Positions 34,078 through 42,851 of a DNA stretch of 64,000 nucleotides are shown one piece after another (positions within the stretch are counted from its first letter, which is position 1; each line of letters opens with the position of its first letter). The notes under the pieces were generated by a model. It was not told where the DNA came from, did no database searches, and saw nothing but the letters and a program-made list of their open reading frames with translations. Position numbers and translations under genes: made by a program. The stretch lies in the NCBI GenBank assembly GCA_023251805.1, contig JAHEYB010000005.1:1-64000 (forward strand), given 5' to 3'. The DNA comes from Bacteroidota bacterium (GTDB lineage: Bacteria; Bacteroidota; Bacteroidia; 2-12-FULL-35-15).

Positions 34078-35331
34078 TCAACTAAATCGAATCGCCTTAA
34101 CGGGAGTAATCTTAGAAATAATAAAGCTTGGAATAATTAGCATCAACACGCAACAAATTGCAGTACCTGCATTTAACAAAACGATATCCCAAAAATTCAA
34201 ATTGATTGGTATTTGAGAAATGTAATATACTTTTTCATCCAACTTAAAAATTCCGCAATATTGTTGAACAAGCGCAATGACTATCCCGAAAATATTTCCC
34301 CACAACATTCCTTTTCCAATAAGGTACATCGAATTGTATAAAAATATTTTTTGCACACTTCCATTTGTTGCACCCATAGCTTTTAAAATTCCAATCATGT
34401 TGGTGCGTTCTAAAATCAAAACCAACAAAGTAGAAATCATATTTATTCCCGCAACAATTACCATCAGAATTAAAACTACCATCACATTTATATCAATCAT
34501 ATCCAACCAGGAAAAAATTGCCGGATTGGTTTGCTTAATTGTCATTGCAACCAACCCCTGACCAATAAGTGCATCCACATCGTACCCTATTTCATCAATT
34601 TTTTTATAATCTTTTATCGCAATTTCAAAACCAGCTACTTGATCATCTTTCCAGCCATTCATTTTTTGAATCCTTCTAATATCCGTCAACACAAGTGTAT
34701 GATCAATGTCTTCCAAACCTGTTTCATAAATGCCCGAAATGTAAAAATCTTTCCCGCTCGTTTCTGTCCGTATTTTTGTTCCAACACTGTCAAATCTATC
34801 CACAATAAAATAAATAATCATTTTATCATTTAGCTTGAGGCTTAATTTATCACTTAAATATTTTGAAATCACAATGCTTTTAGAAACGGTATCGCCTAAA
34901 ACAAATCCTTTTCCTTCTACAAAACTCTTATCTATAAATGTCCAATCGTAATCGGTATCAATTCCCTTCAACAAAATCCCTTCATTATCAGTATTTGTTT
35001 TTACAATCCCATTTTTGGTAGCATAAACCGAAAAATGATTGATAGCTGTATTGGCTTTTAAGTCGTTTAAAAAAGGTTGGATTTTGCTGATGGGCTTAGG
35101 CTCGGCACTAACATTATTGTCGTAATTGGAAATTTGAATGTGGGAGTTAAAACCTATTAATTTGGCTTTTATCTCGTTTTGAAAACCTGTAACCACCGCC
35201 ACTGCCAATATCATAACCGCCAATCCGAGTGTTATTCCTAACATCGAAATGCGCACAATTGGGCGCGAAAGTTGATTGGAGGCGTTTGAACCCGAAAGGA
35301 TTCGTTTTGCTATAAAGCGTTCGATGCTCAA
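34078..35331 (-). CDS. FtsX/LolE-like ABC transporter permease
   Basis: A 417-residue permease of the LolC/E (MacB/FtsX) family. The first membrane helix (ISMLGITLGLAVMILAVAVVTGFQNEI) follows the N-terminal FIAKRILSG typical of LolE. A large periplasmic domain (about 50-260) comes next, then three C-terminal helices including VVLILMVIVAGINMISTLLVLILERTNMIGILKAMGAT, which contains the cytoplasmic coupling helix. Such proteins release lipoproteins from the inner membrane. No ATPase gene adjoins it. Divergent from the NamZ-like gene. Confidence 0.9.
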   Translation of the reverse strand: MSIERFIAKRILSGSNASNQLSRPIVRISMLGITLGLAVMILAVAVVTGFQNEIKAKLIGFNSHIQISNYDNNVSAEPKPISKIQPFLNDLKANTAINHFSVYATKNGIVKTNTDNEGILLKGIDTDYDWTFIDKSFVEGKGFVLGDTVSKSIVISKYLSDKLSLKLNDKMIIYFIVDRFDSVGTKIRTETSGKDFYISGIYETGLEDIDHTLVLTDIRRIQKMNGWKDDQVAGFEIAIKDYKKIDEIGYDVDALIGQGLVAMTIKQTNPAIFSWLDMIDINVMVVLILMVIVAGINMISTLLVLILERTNMIGILKAMGATNGSVQKIFLYNSMYLIGKGMLWGNIFGIVIALVQQYCGIFKLDEKVYYISQIPINLNFWDIVLLNAGTAICCVLMLIIPSFIISKITPVKAIRFS

Positions 35332-35338
35332 AATTTAT

Positions 35339-35346
35339 TAGCTTTG
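35339..35346 (+). promoter_or_regulatory. TAGCTTTG -7 element upstream of the NamZ-like gene
   Basis: A perfect TAnnTTTG box lies 43 bases before the ATG at 35390 and 10 bases before an alternative ATG at 35357. No TTTG lies at the right spacing upstream. Confidence 0.45.
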
Positions 35347-35389
35347 TTTGGATTAAATGATACACAAAAATACTATTTTAGAACTAAAG

Positions 35390-36682
35390 ATGTTTTTATT
35401 TATTTTCAAAAATATATCCATTTCATTCAAGCGTCCTCAAAGAACTCCAAATGACCTTATTGTAAGGTCATTTCGAGCTTGTCGAGCAACAGCTTTTTTC
35501 TTGCTTTTATTCTTTTCCTTAAAAACAAATGCACAAGGACTAATCAAAATAGATGCAGCCGTTAAAACAATTAATGATTTAAAAGTTGGAGCCGACCGCA
35601 CAACTGAATATTTGCCTTTGCTGAAAGGAAAATCAATTGCTATTGTTGCCAACCAATCTTCCCTTATCAAAAAAACACATTTAGTAGACAGTCTTGTGTC
35701 ACTTGGTATAAAAGTGAAAAAAGTATTTTGTCCCGAACATGGTTTTCGTGGATTAGTGGATGCAGGTGAAAATGTGGCAACAGAAAAAGATAAAAAAACA
35801 GGCTTAACCATTATTTCACTTTACGGAAAAAATAAAAAGCCGAATGCCTCTGATTTAAAAGATGTGGACATTGTGATTTTTGATATTCAAGATGTAGGTG
35901 TTCGCTTTTATACCTATCTCTCTACTTTGCATTATGTAATGGAAGCCTGTGCCGAAAACAATAAACAATTAATTGTGCTCGACCGACCAAATCCAAACGG
36001 ATATTTTATTGATGGCCCTGTTATGGAAGATGCGTACAAATCGTTTTTAGGCTTGCATCCTGTTCCAATTGTTTATGGAATGACCATTGGAGAATATGCG
36101 CAAATGATAAACGGAGAAGCTTGGTTAAAAGCAGGAGTGAAATGCAATTTAAAAGTGATTTCTTTAGTTGGTTATTCTCACATTGATATGTATGAATTGG
36201 CAGTTCGTCCTTCTCCCAATTTGCCAAACATGAGTTCTGTTTATTTATATCCAAGCTTAGGATTGTTTGAAGGCACACAAATTTCGGTGGGACGAGGAAC
36301 TGATTTACCATTTCAGGTAATTGGGAGTCCTTACTTAACAAAAACAAATTACACATTTACACCCGAATCAAAACCGGGGGCAATGGAGCCCAAATATAAA
36401 GGTGTACTTTGTCACGGGCACAATTTAGCGGAGTTTGGCAAAGAATATATGAAGGATACAAAAAAAATATATTTGTTTTGGTTGATGGGAACTTATGCTA
36501 ACACGGCCGACAAAACAATTTTTTTTGATGAAAATTTTAATTTCCATGCCGGTAATTCTACTTTACAACAACAAATAAAAGACGGAGTAAAAGAGGATGC
36601 CATTCGTAAGACTTGGGAACCGGGAATTGCTAAATTTAAAGTGATTCGCAAAAAGTATTTGTTGTATAAAGATTTTGAGTAA
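35390..36682 (+). CDS. DUF1343 / NamZ-like exo-beta-N-acetylmuramidase
   Basis: A secreted 430-residue protein. The DUF1343 signature is clear: GKSIAIVANQSSLI, VKKVFCPEHGFRGLVDAGENV, DVDIVIFDIQDVGVRFYTYLSTLHYVME, VLDRPNPNGYFIDGPV, FVGRGT-like ISVGRGTDLPFQVIG, and a C-terminal QQQIKDG helix. The family includes NamZ, which removes terminal N-acetylmuramic acid from peptidoglycan fragments. Two starts are possible (35357, 35390). The signal peptide's hydrophobic core is ATAFFLLLFFSL with cleavage near TNAQ. The preceding residues (about NDLIVRSFRACRA) come from a palindromic repeat at 35451-35486, which makes this n-region unusually long. Confidence 0.88.
   Translation: MFLFIFKNISISFKRPQRTPNDLIVRSFRACRATAFFLLLFFSLKTNAQGLIKIDAAVKTINDLKVGADRTTEYLPLLKGKSIAIVANQSSLIKKTHLVDSLVSLGIKVKKVFCPEHGFRGLVDAGENVATEKDKKTGLTIISLYGKNKKPNASDLKDVDIVIFDIQDVGVRFYTYLSTLHYVMEACAENNKQLIVLDRPNPNGYFIDGPVMEDAYKSFLGLHPVPIVYGMTIGEYAQMINGEAWLKAGVKCNLKVISLVGYSHIDMYELAVRPSPNLPNMSSVYLYPSLGLFEGTQISVGRGTDLPFQVIGSPYLTKTNYTFTPESKPGAMEPKYKGVLCHGHNLAEFGKEYMKDTKKIYLFWLMGTYANTADKTIFFDENFNFHAGNSTLQQQIKDGVKEDAIRKTWEPGIAKFKVIRKKYLLYKDFE
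35451..35486. repeat. Palindromic repeat inside the NamZ-like signal-peptide region
   Basis: ATGACCTTA (35451-35459) pairs perfectly with TAAGGTCAT (35463-35471) around a 3-base loop. TTCGAGCTTGTCGAGC follows directly, the same style as the intergenic copy at 33858. Here it is translated. Confidence 0.75.
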
Positions 36683-36707
36683 TTAAAAACTAAATAAAAA
36701 CAAAACC

Positions 36708-37250
36708 ATGAAAATCATAAAACGAATTTTAATCATCATCGGAATCCTAATCGCGATTCCTTTAATTGTTGCACTTTTTGTAAACGGAGAGTACAATGTC
36801 AAACGTGAAGTTGACATTAAAAAACCAAAAGCACAAGTGTTTGAATACATCAAGTATGTAAAAAATCAAGATTATTTTAGTAAATGGAACATGATGGATC
36901 CGAATATGAAAAAATCATATAAAGGAACGGATGGAACAGTAGGTTTTGTTTATTCTTGGGAAGGAAATCCAGATAATGTTGGAACAGGTGAACAAGAAAT
37001 TATAAAAATTACTGAAGGAGAACGCATGGATTTCAAATTACGTTTCAAAGTTCCTTTCGAAGCACAAGATGATGCTTATATGATTACAACTGCAACAGAT
37101 ACTGCAACAACTCATGTTACTTGGGGCTTTAGTGGAAAAATGCCTTATCCTATGAACTTCATGTGTTTGTTTATGAATATGGATGAAATGGTTGGACCAG
37201 ACCTTGCAACAGGTTTAGAGAATCTAAAAGCTGTGATGGAAAAACAATAA
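36708..37250 (+). CDS. SRPBCC-family protein with N-terminal membrane helix
   Basis: A 180-residue protein. An N-terminal hydrophobic segment (residues about 5-24, ILIIIGILIAIPLIVALFV) is followed by a START/polyketide-cyclase-like domain (YNVKREVDIKKPKAQVFEYIKYVKNQDYFSKWNMMDPNMKK...GTVGFVYSWEGN...WGFSGKMPYPMNFM). The anchor suggests that the ligand-binding domain faces the periplasm or is membrane-attached. It lies 25 bases after the NamZ-like gene and 2 bases before the esterase gene, so the three are probably one operon. Confidence 0.85.
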   Translation: MKIIKRILIIIGILIAIPLIVALFVNGEYNVKREVDIKKPKAQVFEYIKYVKNQDYFSKWNMMDPNMKKSYKGTDGTVGFVYSWEGNPDNVGTGEQEIIKITEGERMDFKLRFKVPFEAQDDAYMITTATDTATTHVTWGFSGKMPYPMNFMCLFMNMDEMVGPDLATGLENLKAVMEKQ

Positions 37251-37252
37251 GT

Positions 37253-38482
37253 ATGTCTCTACTCTTTTCGAAAAAATATTTGTTTTTTTTATTCTTATTT
37301 TTCTTTGCATCGTTTTCTTCCTTCTCACAAGATTTAAAACGCGTGCGTCATTTTGGAAAAAACAAAGGACATTTAAAAATGTATTTGCATACTCCTCCAA
37401 ACATCGACAAAAGCAAACCTGCTCCAATGGTTGTTGTGTTACACGGCTGTTTGCAATGCGCTACAAAAGTGCAAAAACAATCGGGATGGAGTAAGTTGGC
37501 GGATGAAAACGGATTTTATGTTTTATATCCTCAGCAAAGAAGAATCAATAATCCTGAAAGATGTTTTAAATGGTACAAACGAAAACACACCAATAAAGGT
37601 CACGGAGAAAATGCATCCATCAAACACATGGTGGATTTTATGAAAGCGAATTACAGTATTGATTCGTCCAGAGTTTTTGTCACAGGTTTATCTGCCGGAG
37701 CTGCAATGGGAGTTATTATGATGGCCGATTATCCCGAGACATTTAATGCGGGAGCTATTTTTGCCGGTGCTTCCTACAAAGCAGGAAACGGATACGTGAG
37801 TGCAGCAATGGCATTTGTAGGATGGAGAGTGAAATCGGCAGAAAAATGGGGCAACATTGTGCGCAAACAAAATCCGAATTACAAAGGAGAATATCCTCGT
37901 ATGATTATTTATCAGGGAAATAGTGATTGGATTGTAAATAAAAAAAATGGTATTGAAATTATGAAGCAATGGACAAACTTACATCACATCGGTGTTCAAC
38001 CGTCCGAAACAATTGATGGCTATGTTGGAGTCAAAGACATTCATCGCCATTCATACAACAGCGCAACAAAAAAAGAAGCGGTGGTATTTTATAAAGTGGA
38101 TAAATTAAGTCACGCTTTATTAGTAGACCCGGGCAAATGCAAAAACCAAGGAGGCAGACGAGGATTTTTTTCCAAAGACAAAAATTACAATTCTACTTTA
38201 TTTACAGCGTATGATTTTGGCTTAATTACTACTCCCGAAATTGATGGTCCGCATACAGCACTTTTAAATCAAACCTATACATTTACAGTTCCACTAACCG
38301 AAAGTTCAAGTTATGAATGGCATTACCCGGATTCATGTACTTTGGTAACCGATCAAAACAGAAATGCTATTTCTGTAAGATGGGGCTCAAATAATGGTTG
38401 TATTAATGTTACGGAGACGGATGTGAATGGTTGTAAGAAGCAATACAAGAGCTTGTTTGTGACGGTGAAGGATTTGAAATGA
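37253..38482 (+). CDS. PHB-depolymerase-like secreted esterase
   Basis: A 409-residue alpha/beta-hydrolase of the PHB depolymerase / LpqC family. Signal peptide residues about 8-26. Landmarks are PMVVVLHGCLQCATKV (oxyanion turn), YPQQRR...NPERCFKWY, and the nucleophile elbow VFVTGLSAGAAMG with serine near residue 148. A likely acid/histidine pair follows in YQGNSDWIV and KLSHALLVDP. The last 80 residues (about 325-409) form a beta-rich PKD/Ig-like domain without a sorting-domain signature. Substrate could be a polyester or feruloyl ester; this cannot be decided. Confidence 0.87.
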   Translation: MSLLFSKKYLFFLFLFFFASFSSFSQDLKRVRHFGKNKGHLKMYLHTPPNIDKSKPAPMVVVLHGCLQCATKVQKQSGWSKLADENGFYVLYPQQRRINNPERCFKWYKRKHTNKGHGENASIKHMVDFMKANYSIDSSRVFVTGLSAGAAMGVIMMADYPETFNAGAIFAGASYKAGNGYVSAAMAFVGWRVKSAEKWGNIVRKQNPNYKGEYPRMIIYQGNSDWIVNKKNGIEIMKQWTNLHHIGVQPSETIDGYVGVKDIHRHSYNSATKKEAVVFYKVDKLSHALLVDPGKCKNQGGRRGFFSKDKNYNSTLFTAYDFGLITTPEIDGPHTALLNQTYTFTVPLTESSSYEWHYPDSCTLVTDQNRNAISVRWGSNNGCINVTETDVNGCKKQYKSLFVTVKDLK

Positions 38483-38509
38483 ACACTCACAAAAAATTTC
38501 AACACGTAG

Positions 38510-38576
38510 ACACATAGTTTTTATATTAAAATTAAAAGGTCATAGGAAGCTAAAGCTTCTATAGAGAACTATGTGT
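38510..38576. repeat. Intergenic element with 10-bp terminal inverted repeats (copy 1)
   Basis: ACACATAGTT (38510-38519) and AACTATGTGT (38567-38576) bound a 67-bp element whose core AGGAAGCTAAAGCTTCTATAG (38544-38564) recurs at 55123-55143 with 2 mismatches. No open frame. The rest of the 292-base spacer after the esterase gene holds a TAATTTTG -7 box at 38739-38746. Confidence 0.65.
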
Positions 38577-38738
38577 TTCAAAAATTCACCCCGCAAACCA
38601 TGCTCAGCAACCCACTCAAGGTTATTAACAGTATTAACAATTAATAAATAGCCTATTTTTACTGATGTTTTCAGCGTAATTAACACACAGATGTTAATTA
38701 CTTTAATTTCCCTTCTTAAAAGCTTTTGGCTAGTAGTC

Positions 38739-38746
38739 TAATTTTG
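38739..38746 (+). promoter_or_regulatory. TAATTTTG -7 element
   Basis: A perfect TAnnTTTG box 28 bases before the ATG at 38775. The nearest TTTG is only 10 bases upstream of it, so the -33 part is not convincing. Confidence 0.45.
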
Positions 38747-38774
38747 CTCTGTTAAACCCCAACTCATAACTACT

Positions 38775-39470
38775 ATGAAAAGAGCACTTTACATATTGTT
38801 ATTTTTAGTTTTTGTTTTTTTATGTCCTAGCAACCTTTGGTCAGGAAATCATAAAAACGGGAAAATTGAAGACCCTATTTCATCATTGGGTGAGAAAGGA
38901 AGTGATGCAAAAGGGGAAAAAATTGTAGCCACCTTTGAAATACAGTCGTTTAAAATTAGCAAAGATGGAATGGTAAGCTGGACATCCAAAAACGAATCAG
39001 GCTCATTGCCTTATATAGTAGAACAATTTATTTTCGACAAATGGGTTCCAGTTGCAAAAGTAAATGGTGTTGGAAGTCCAAGTCCCAACTCCTACTCCGT
39101 TCCGGTTATTTTAAATAGTGGAGAAAACAAGTTCAGAGTAAAGCAAAAGGGATATGACAAAATGAGTAAATTCTCAGATGCCATTACCTTTTATTCAAAA
39201 AAAGAAGCTGTTAGCTATTCCGTTAAAAATAAAAATCAGTTACTGGAATTTTCTAGCGATACGTATTTCATTGTTTATAACCCTTACGGAGCAATTGTCA
39301 AACAAGGATATGGCAACTCGTTAAACATTTCGGAATATGCGAAAGGCTATTACTGTTTGGTGTACGACAATAAACTAGGTGGTTTTGAAAAGAAAAAAGT
39401 GTGGTTTAAAAACAGTTGTTGTCCGATTGTAGTAAATCCTATCCATCTAAGGAAAAAGAGAAAAAATTAA
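38775..39470 (+). CDS. Secreted hypothetical protein with sorting-domain-like C-terminus
   Basis: A 231-residue protein with a signal peptide (residues 1-22). The centre is beta-rich and Ig/Fn3-like (FEIQSFKISKDGMVSWTSKNESGSLPYIVEQFIFDKWVPVAKV). The last 80 residues (YSVKNKNQLLEFSSDTYFIVYNPYGAIVKQGYG...SEYAKGYYCLVYDNKLGGFEKKKVWFK) imitate the strand order of type A sorting domains, but the usual YPNP start and final motif are absent. Cysteines near the end (NSCCP) are unusual. Function unknown. Confidence 0.7.
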   Translation: MKRALYILLFLVFVFLCPSNLWSGNHKNGKIEDPISSLGEKGSDAKGEKIVATFEIQSFKISKDGMVSWTSKNESGSLPYIVEQFIFDKWVPVAKVNGVGSPSPNSYSVPVILNSGENKFRVKQKGYDKMSKFSDAITFYSKKEAVSYSVKNKNQLLEFSSDTYFIVYNPYGAIVKQGYGNSLNISEYAKGYYCLVYDNKLGGFEKKKVWFKNSCCPIVVNPIHLRKKRKN

Positions 39471-39573
39471 TATCCCTTCATAAATAGTCAAAATCTTTTC
39501 TATTTCCCTTGTTTTTGATTCCCCGATTTACTAAATTCGTGTCGATAAATCCTATTTTTACATCGACAAACAG

Positions 39574-39960
39574 TTGAATATCTTAGACAAAATAAAAATC
39601 ACTCTTGGTACAATTTCTTTGCAAGAAGAAGGAATTGTTAGGTATGATATTGATTCTATTGATGAAATTACGGTTCAACATCTCAAAGAATATTTAGTGG
39701 CAATTGAGCATTTTGGAGAAGGAAAAAAATTCTGCAATCTTATCCTCATGAAAAAATTCACTCAAATTGGAGACGAGGCAAGAAAATATGCAGCTAGTGA
39801 AGAGAATAATGTTTACACCATTGCCGATGCTTTTGTGATAAACTCTGTTGCCTTAAAAATAGTTGGAAATTTTTACATCCGATACAACAAACCTGTGAAG
39901 CCTACTCGCCTTTTTAGCAATGAAGAAGATGCACTGGGATGGTTGAGGACATTTTTATAA
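39574..39960 (+). CDS. STAS/SEC14-like (DUF7793-like) protein, paralogue 1
   Basis: A 128-residue soluble protein. The start is TTG at 39574; the next ATG is too far inside the domain. It shares a distinctive pattern with the next gene: GKKFxxLIL, AFVIxSxxxKxVGNxxxRxNKPxxPTRxFxxEExAxxWLxTFL. This is the layout of small STAS/SEC14-like Bacteroidota proteins. The upstream spacer carries TAAATTCG near 39532, a degraded -7 box. It and the next gene are tandem paralogues 9 bases apart. Confidence 0.7.
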   Translation: MNILDKIKITLGTISLQEEGIVRYDIDSIDEITVQHLKEYLVAIEHFGEGKKFCNLILMKKFTQIGDEARKYAASEENNVYTIADAFVINSVALKIVGNFYIRYNKPVKPTRLFSNEEDALGWLRTFL

Positions 39961-39969
39961 ATCTAATCC

Positions 39970-40371
39970 ATGCAAGCCCTCGCAGTAGAAATAATAAAAC
40001 AAATTGATTACAACAATAAATCGATTGCCTTGCGAAGTGATGGATTAGTAAAAATACACCTTAACATTAATGAAGAAGTTGAAATAACAGATGTGATCGA
40101 AGTGGTTACCGCACTTGAACAAATTGGAAGAGGAAAAAAATTTCCACTCCTCATCTTATCAAACAAGTATACTTTACCTAGCCCCGAAGCCCGCGCATAC
40201 ATTGCTACTCCCGAATCCGACCCATACGCCAGTGCTGAAGCATATGTGATTCAATCTTTGTCTCAGAAACTAGTTGGAAATGTATTTATGAAATTTAACA
40301 AACCTGCCCGACCAACTCGTATTTTTACTTCAGAAGAAAAAGCAATCGAATGGTTAAAAACATTTTTGTAA
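39970..40371 (+). CDS. STAS/SEC14-like (DUF7793-like) protein, paralogue 2
   Basis: A 133-residue protein beginning at a clear ATG 9 bases after its paralogue. Alignment by eye keeps the core (LEQIGRGKKFPLLILSNKYTLPSPEARAYIAT, AYVIQSLSQKLVGNVFMKFNKPARPTRIFTSEEKAIEWLKTFL) with roughly one residue in three identical to paralogue 1. No signal peptide. The pair could form a heterodimer. Transcription probably ends at the terminator directly downstream. Confidence 0.75.
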   Translation: MQALAVEIIKQIDYNNKSIALRSDGLVKIHLNINEEVEITDVIEVVTALEQIGRGKKFPLLILSNKYTLPSPEARAYIATPESDPYASAEAYVIQSLSQKLVGNVFMKFNKPARPTRIFTSEEKAIEWLKTFL

Positions 40372-40374
40372 AAT

Positions 40375-40410
40375 AAAAAAAGCCCAAAGTATAAACCTCT
40401 GGGCTTTTTT
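40375..40410. terminator. Rho-independent terminator, bidirectional
   Basis: AAAAAAGCCCA (40376-40386) pairs with TGGGCTTTTTT (40400-40410) around a partly paired loop. It lies between the convergent paralogue pair (+) and the coiled-coil lipoprotein gene (-). Confidence 0.85.
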
Positions 40411-40426
40411 CATGCGTTCTTAATTA

Positions 40427-41278
40427 TTATTCTACTACAATTACCAAATATTTAGAAGCGCTCCAAAACTCTTCCGAATTGATAATTACCAGCTTTTCAG
40501 CTTTTCCTTCTGCACCCTCAATTTTATATGAACCTATAGGGTGAGTTGTAATAAATTTTGCTTTTTTAGCACCCAAAGTAATTTCTGAAAGTGATGTAAT
40601 ATCAACTTTCGTAAAGTACCCTTTGTTAAAGTCTGCTTTCATCTTCGCTGTTTTACCCATCCCAATAAAGCCACCTTCTTTTGTCAACACATTGTTTTTG
40701 ATTAATTCTTTTGAAGTTCCAAAAGCATAATATGCAGTATTCAATTTTTCTGTTTTCACAGATGACTCTTGAATTGCTTCTTCATAATTTAAATTTAATG
40801 CCGTCATTTCCACATTCAAACGCTCCAATTGTCCTTTCAAATCATTAATTTGTGCATCTTTCTCTTCAATCTCAGTTGTCAATCGGGCAATGAATTTTTC
40901 CAACTCATCATTATGTTTGTTCGACTCTTTCAATTTCGATTTCATTGAAGCCAAACGTTGTTTATTTTTGTTCATGATATCATAAATTGATTGGATATCA
41001 TCAACTATTTGTTGCTCTTTTGTTTTACGAACCTCGGGATCCTTACTGTTTTCAGAAACAATTTTTTCTTTCGCTTTTATCTCATCTAAATTATCCTGAA
41101 TTTCATTGAACCCACGAATGAAAGACTGAATGCTTGAATCTTGTTTGTCGATACGAACTGCTTGCCCACCCGAAACAGCTGTTAAACTATCTTCTACAGA
41201 TAACGCTCCATCATTGTTACCGCCACCACATGCTACAACAAATGGTAAAAAAGCGATTAAATAAACTATTTTTTTCAT
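40427..41278 (-). CDS. Coiled-coil lipoprotein
   Basis: A 283-residue protein. The start at 41278 (MKKIVYLIAFLPFVVACGGG) is chosen because it gives a proper lipoprotein signal with lipobox VVAC; the frame is open for 30 more codons upstream without meaning. Residues about 60-200 form a long heptad coiled coil (KSKLKESNKHNDELEKFIARLTTEIEEKDAQINDLKGQLERLNVEM). The C-terminal third is a beta-rich domain (KVDITSLSEITLGAKKAKFITTHPIGSYKIEG...SEEFWSASKYLVIVVE). Similar Bacteroidota lipoproteins exist, but no function is established. Confidence 0.82.
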   Translation of the reverse strand: MKKIVYLIAFLPFVVACGGGNNDGALSVEDSLTAVSGGQAVRIDKQDSSIQSFIRGFNEIQDNLDEIKAKEKIVSENSKDPEVRKTKEQQIVDDIQSIYDIMNKNKQRLASMKSKLKESNKHNDELEKFIARLTTEIEEKDAQINDLKGQLERLNVEMTALNLNYEEAIQESSVKTEKLNTAYYAFGTSKELIKNNVLTKEGGFIGMGKTAKMKADFNKGYFTKVDITSLSEITLGAKKAKFITTHPIGSYKIEGAEGKAEKLVIINSEEFWSASKYLVIVVE

Positions 41279-41479
41279 ATGTTTTGTTTTTATTGCCACA
41301 AAAATGGCGATTGATTTTACTACTTGTACTACAAATTTCATCCTTATTGTCAAGTATTCGATAATCACCGAAAATTCATCGGTAATAATATGAATTCATA
41401 CGTTGACAACACTAAAATCCATTATGAAGTTGCAAAGGTATATTAAAATAGAATATCAATATAAAAAAGAGGAAAAAGA

Positions 41480-42670
41480 TTACTCTTCCATTTCAATTGT
41501 GCCGGAAGAACTGTTGCTGAGGATTTCCAATACGCCCTGTATCTGATAGGTACTACGATTGTATTTGTTACCAAGCACAATTATTGTTGTCTGATCAGCT
41601 GGTCTTCTAAAAAACAAACTATTGAAACCATGCCACCAGCCATTGTGGTAAATTATTTTCGGGTTTTTGCCATCGTCTGTTAATCTCCAGCCATAACCAT
41701 AATTGCGCTTTCCTTTGTGCTCGTTACTATATCCTGTAAATGCAATTTCAATGGTTTCTTTCTTGAGTAATTGTTCAGTATAAAACGATTGGTCCCACTT
41801 CAACATATCTTCCACCGAAGAATAAATCCCCTTGTCACCCACCACATCATCGGCATAAGTATCGTCTTCGAAATAACCTGAAGCTTTGTGCCCTACTGTT
41901 TTATTTTTATGAATTATGGCACTTTTTGGATTGTGCACCCAGGAATTATTCATCCCCAAAGGTTTAAAAATATGCTGCTCTACATAATCCGCGAAACTTT
42001 GTCCGGATACCTTTTCAACAATACTAGCTAAGATGGCATAATTGGTATTGCAGTATTCAAATTTTTTATTTGGTGGAGCATATACATTGCATTTATGTGT
42101 GCAAATAATCTCCATCATTGCTGCATTGTCAAACACGCCTTTATTATATTTATTAGGCTTTTCACAATATTGCTCGCAACAATAAATATAATTGAACAAT
42201 CCTGAGCGGTGCGACAACAACAATTTAACCGTAATACCTTTGTAAGGAAAATTGGGAAAAAATTTTTGAACGCTATCAGTTAATTGCAATTTACCCTGGT
42301 CGTACAACATTAAAATAGCTGTTGCGGTAAATGTTTTGGAAGCAGACGCTAATTGAAAAGCAGAATTTAATTTTAATGAATCTTTTGTTTTTAGATTGGA
42401 AAAACCAAAACTATTTTCATAAATAATTTGTCCCTTTTGTGCCACCAACACACAACCATTAAAACCGGCAAGCTTGGCTTTGTTTTTAAAAAGCGTATCC
42501 AATTGTTGCGCTTTTGATGAAGCATTAATTTCCTTCAGGATTTTACTTATGCTATCCTGGTTAATTGTAGCCAATTTCACATACCCATTCCTATCCGTTT
42601 GTGATGCACAACAGAAAAATACCACCAGAAAAAAAAGAAAACTAAATTTTACTAAGTAGCTTTTATTCAT
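41480..42670 (-). CDS. Class C beta-lactamase-like serine hydrolase, lipoprotein
   Basis: A 396-residue member of the beta-lactamase/transpeptidase-like family (EstB, PBP-X type). An N-terminal signal ends in a possible lipobox (FFCCAS). SxxK is seen in FQLASASKTFTATAILMLYD. The YxN-type motif is YCNTNYAILASIVEKVSG, and the third motif (HxG-like) is IYHNGWWHGFNSLFFR. This makes it an esterase or peptidase acting on D-amino-acid peptides rather than a resistance enzyme. Unusual cysteine-rich stretch around residues 165-200 (YIYCCEQYCEKPNKYN...ICTHKCN). Confidence 0.88.
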   Translation of the reverse strand: MNKSYLVKFSFLFFLVVFFCCASQTDRNGYVKLATINQDSISKILKEINASSKAQQLDTLFKNKAKLAGFNGCVLVAQKGQIIYENSFGFSNLKTKDSLKLNSAFQLASASKTFTATAILMLYDQGKLQLTDSVQKFFPNFPYKGITVKLLLSHRSGLFNYIYCCEQYCEKPNKYNKGVFDNAAMMEIICTHKCNVYAPPNKKFEYCNTNYAILASIVEKVSGQSFADYVEQHIFKPLGMNNSWVHNPKSAIIHKNKTVGHKASGYFEDDTYADDVVGDKGIYSSVEDMLKWDQSFYTEQLLKKETIEIAFTGYSNEHKGKRNYGYGWRLTDDGKNPKIIYHNGWWHGFNSLFFRRPADQTTIIVLGNKYNRSTYQIQGVLEILSNSSSGTIEMEE

Positions 42671-42746
42671 AATTTACAATATTATTTTTCGAAGTACTTT
42701 CACACTACCTTCTCCCAACCCAGTTCTACGAACTACTAACTACCCG

Positions 42747-42815
42747 CTCCCTTCTCCCTTCTCCCTTCTCCCTTCTCCCTTCTCCCTTCTCCCTTCTCCC
42801 TTCTCCCTTCTCCCT
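42747..42815. repeat. Heptanucleotide tandem repeat (CTCCCTT)n
   Basis: About ten uninterrupted copies of CTCCCTT. The array is flanked by a 14-bp direct repeat, CGAACTACTAACTA, at 42729-42742 and 42841-42854. The second flank runs into the stop codon of the RNA-binding protein gene. A purine-strand array of this kind can form triplex DNA and vary in length. Confidence 0.92.
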
Positions 42816-42851
42816 ACTCCGCTCTACCAACTACCGACAACGAACTACTAA

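Noticed and set aside
42747-42815. Heptamer array considered as a CRISPR
   Set aside because: Units are contiguous with no spacers and no cas genes nearby.
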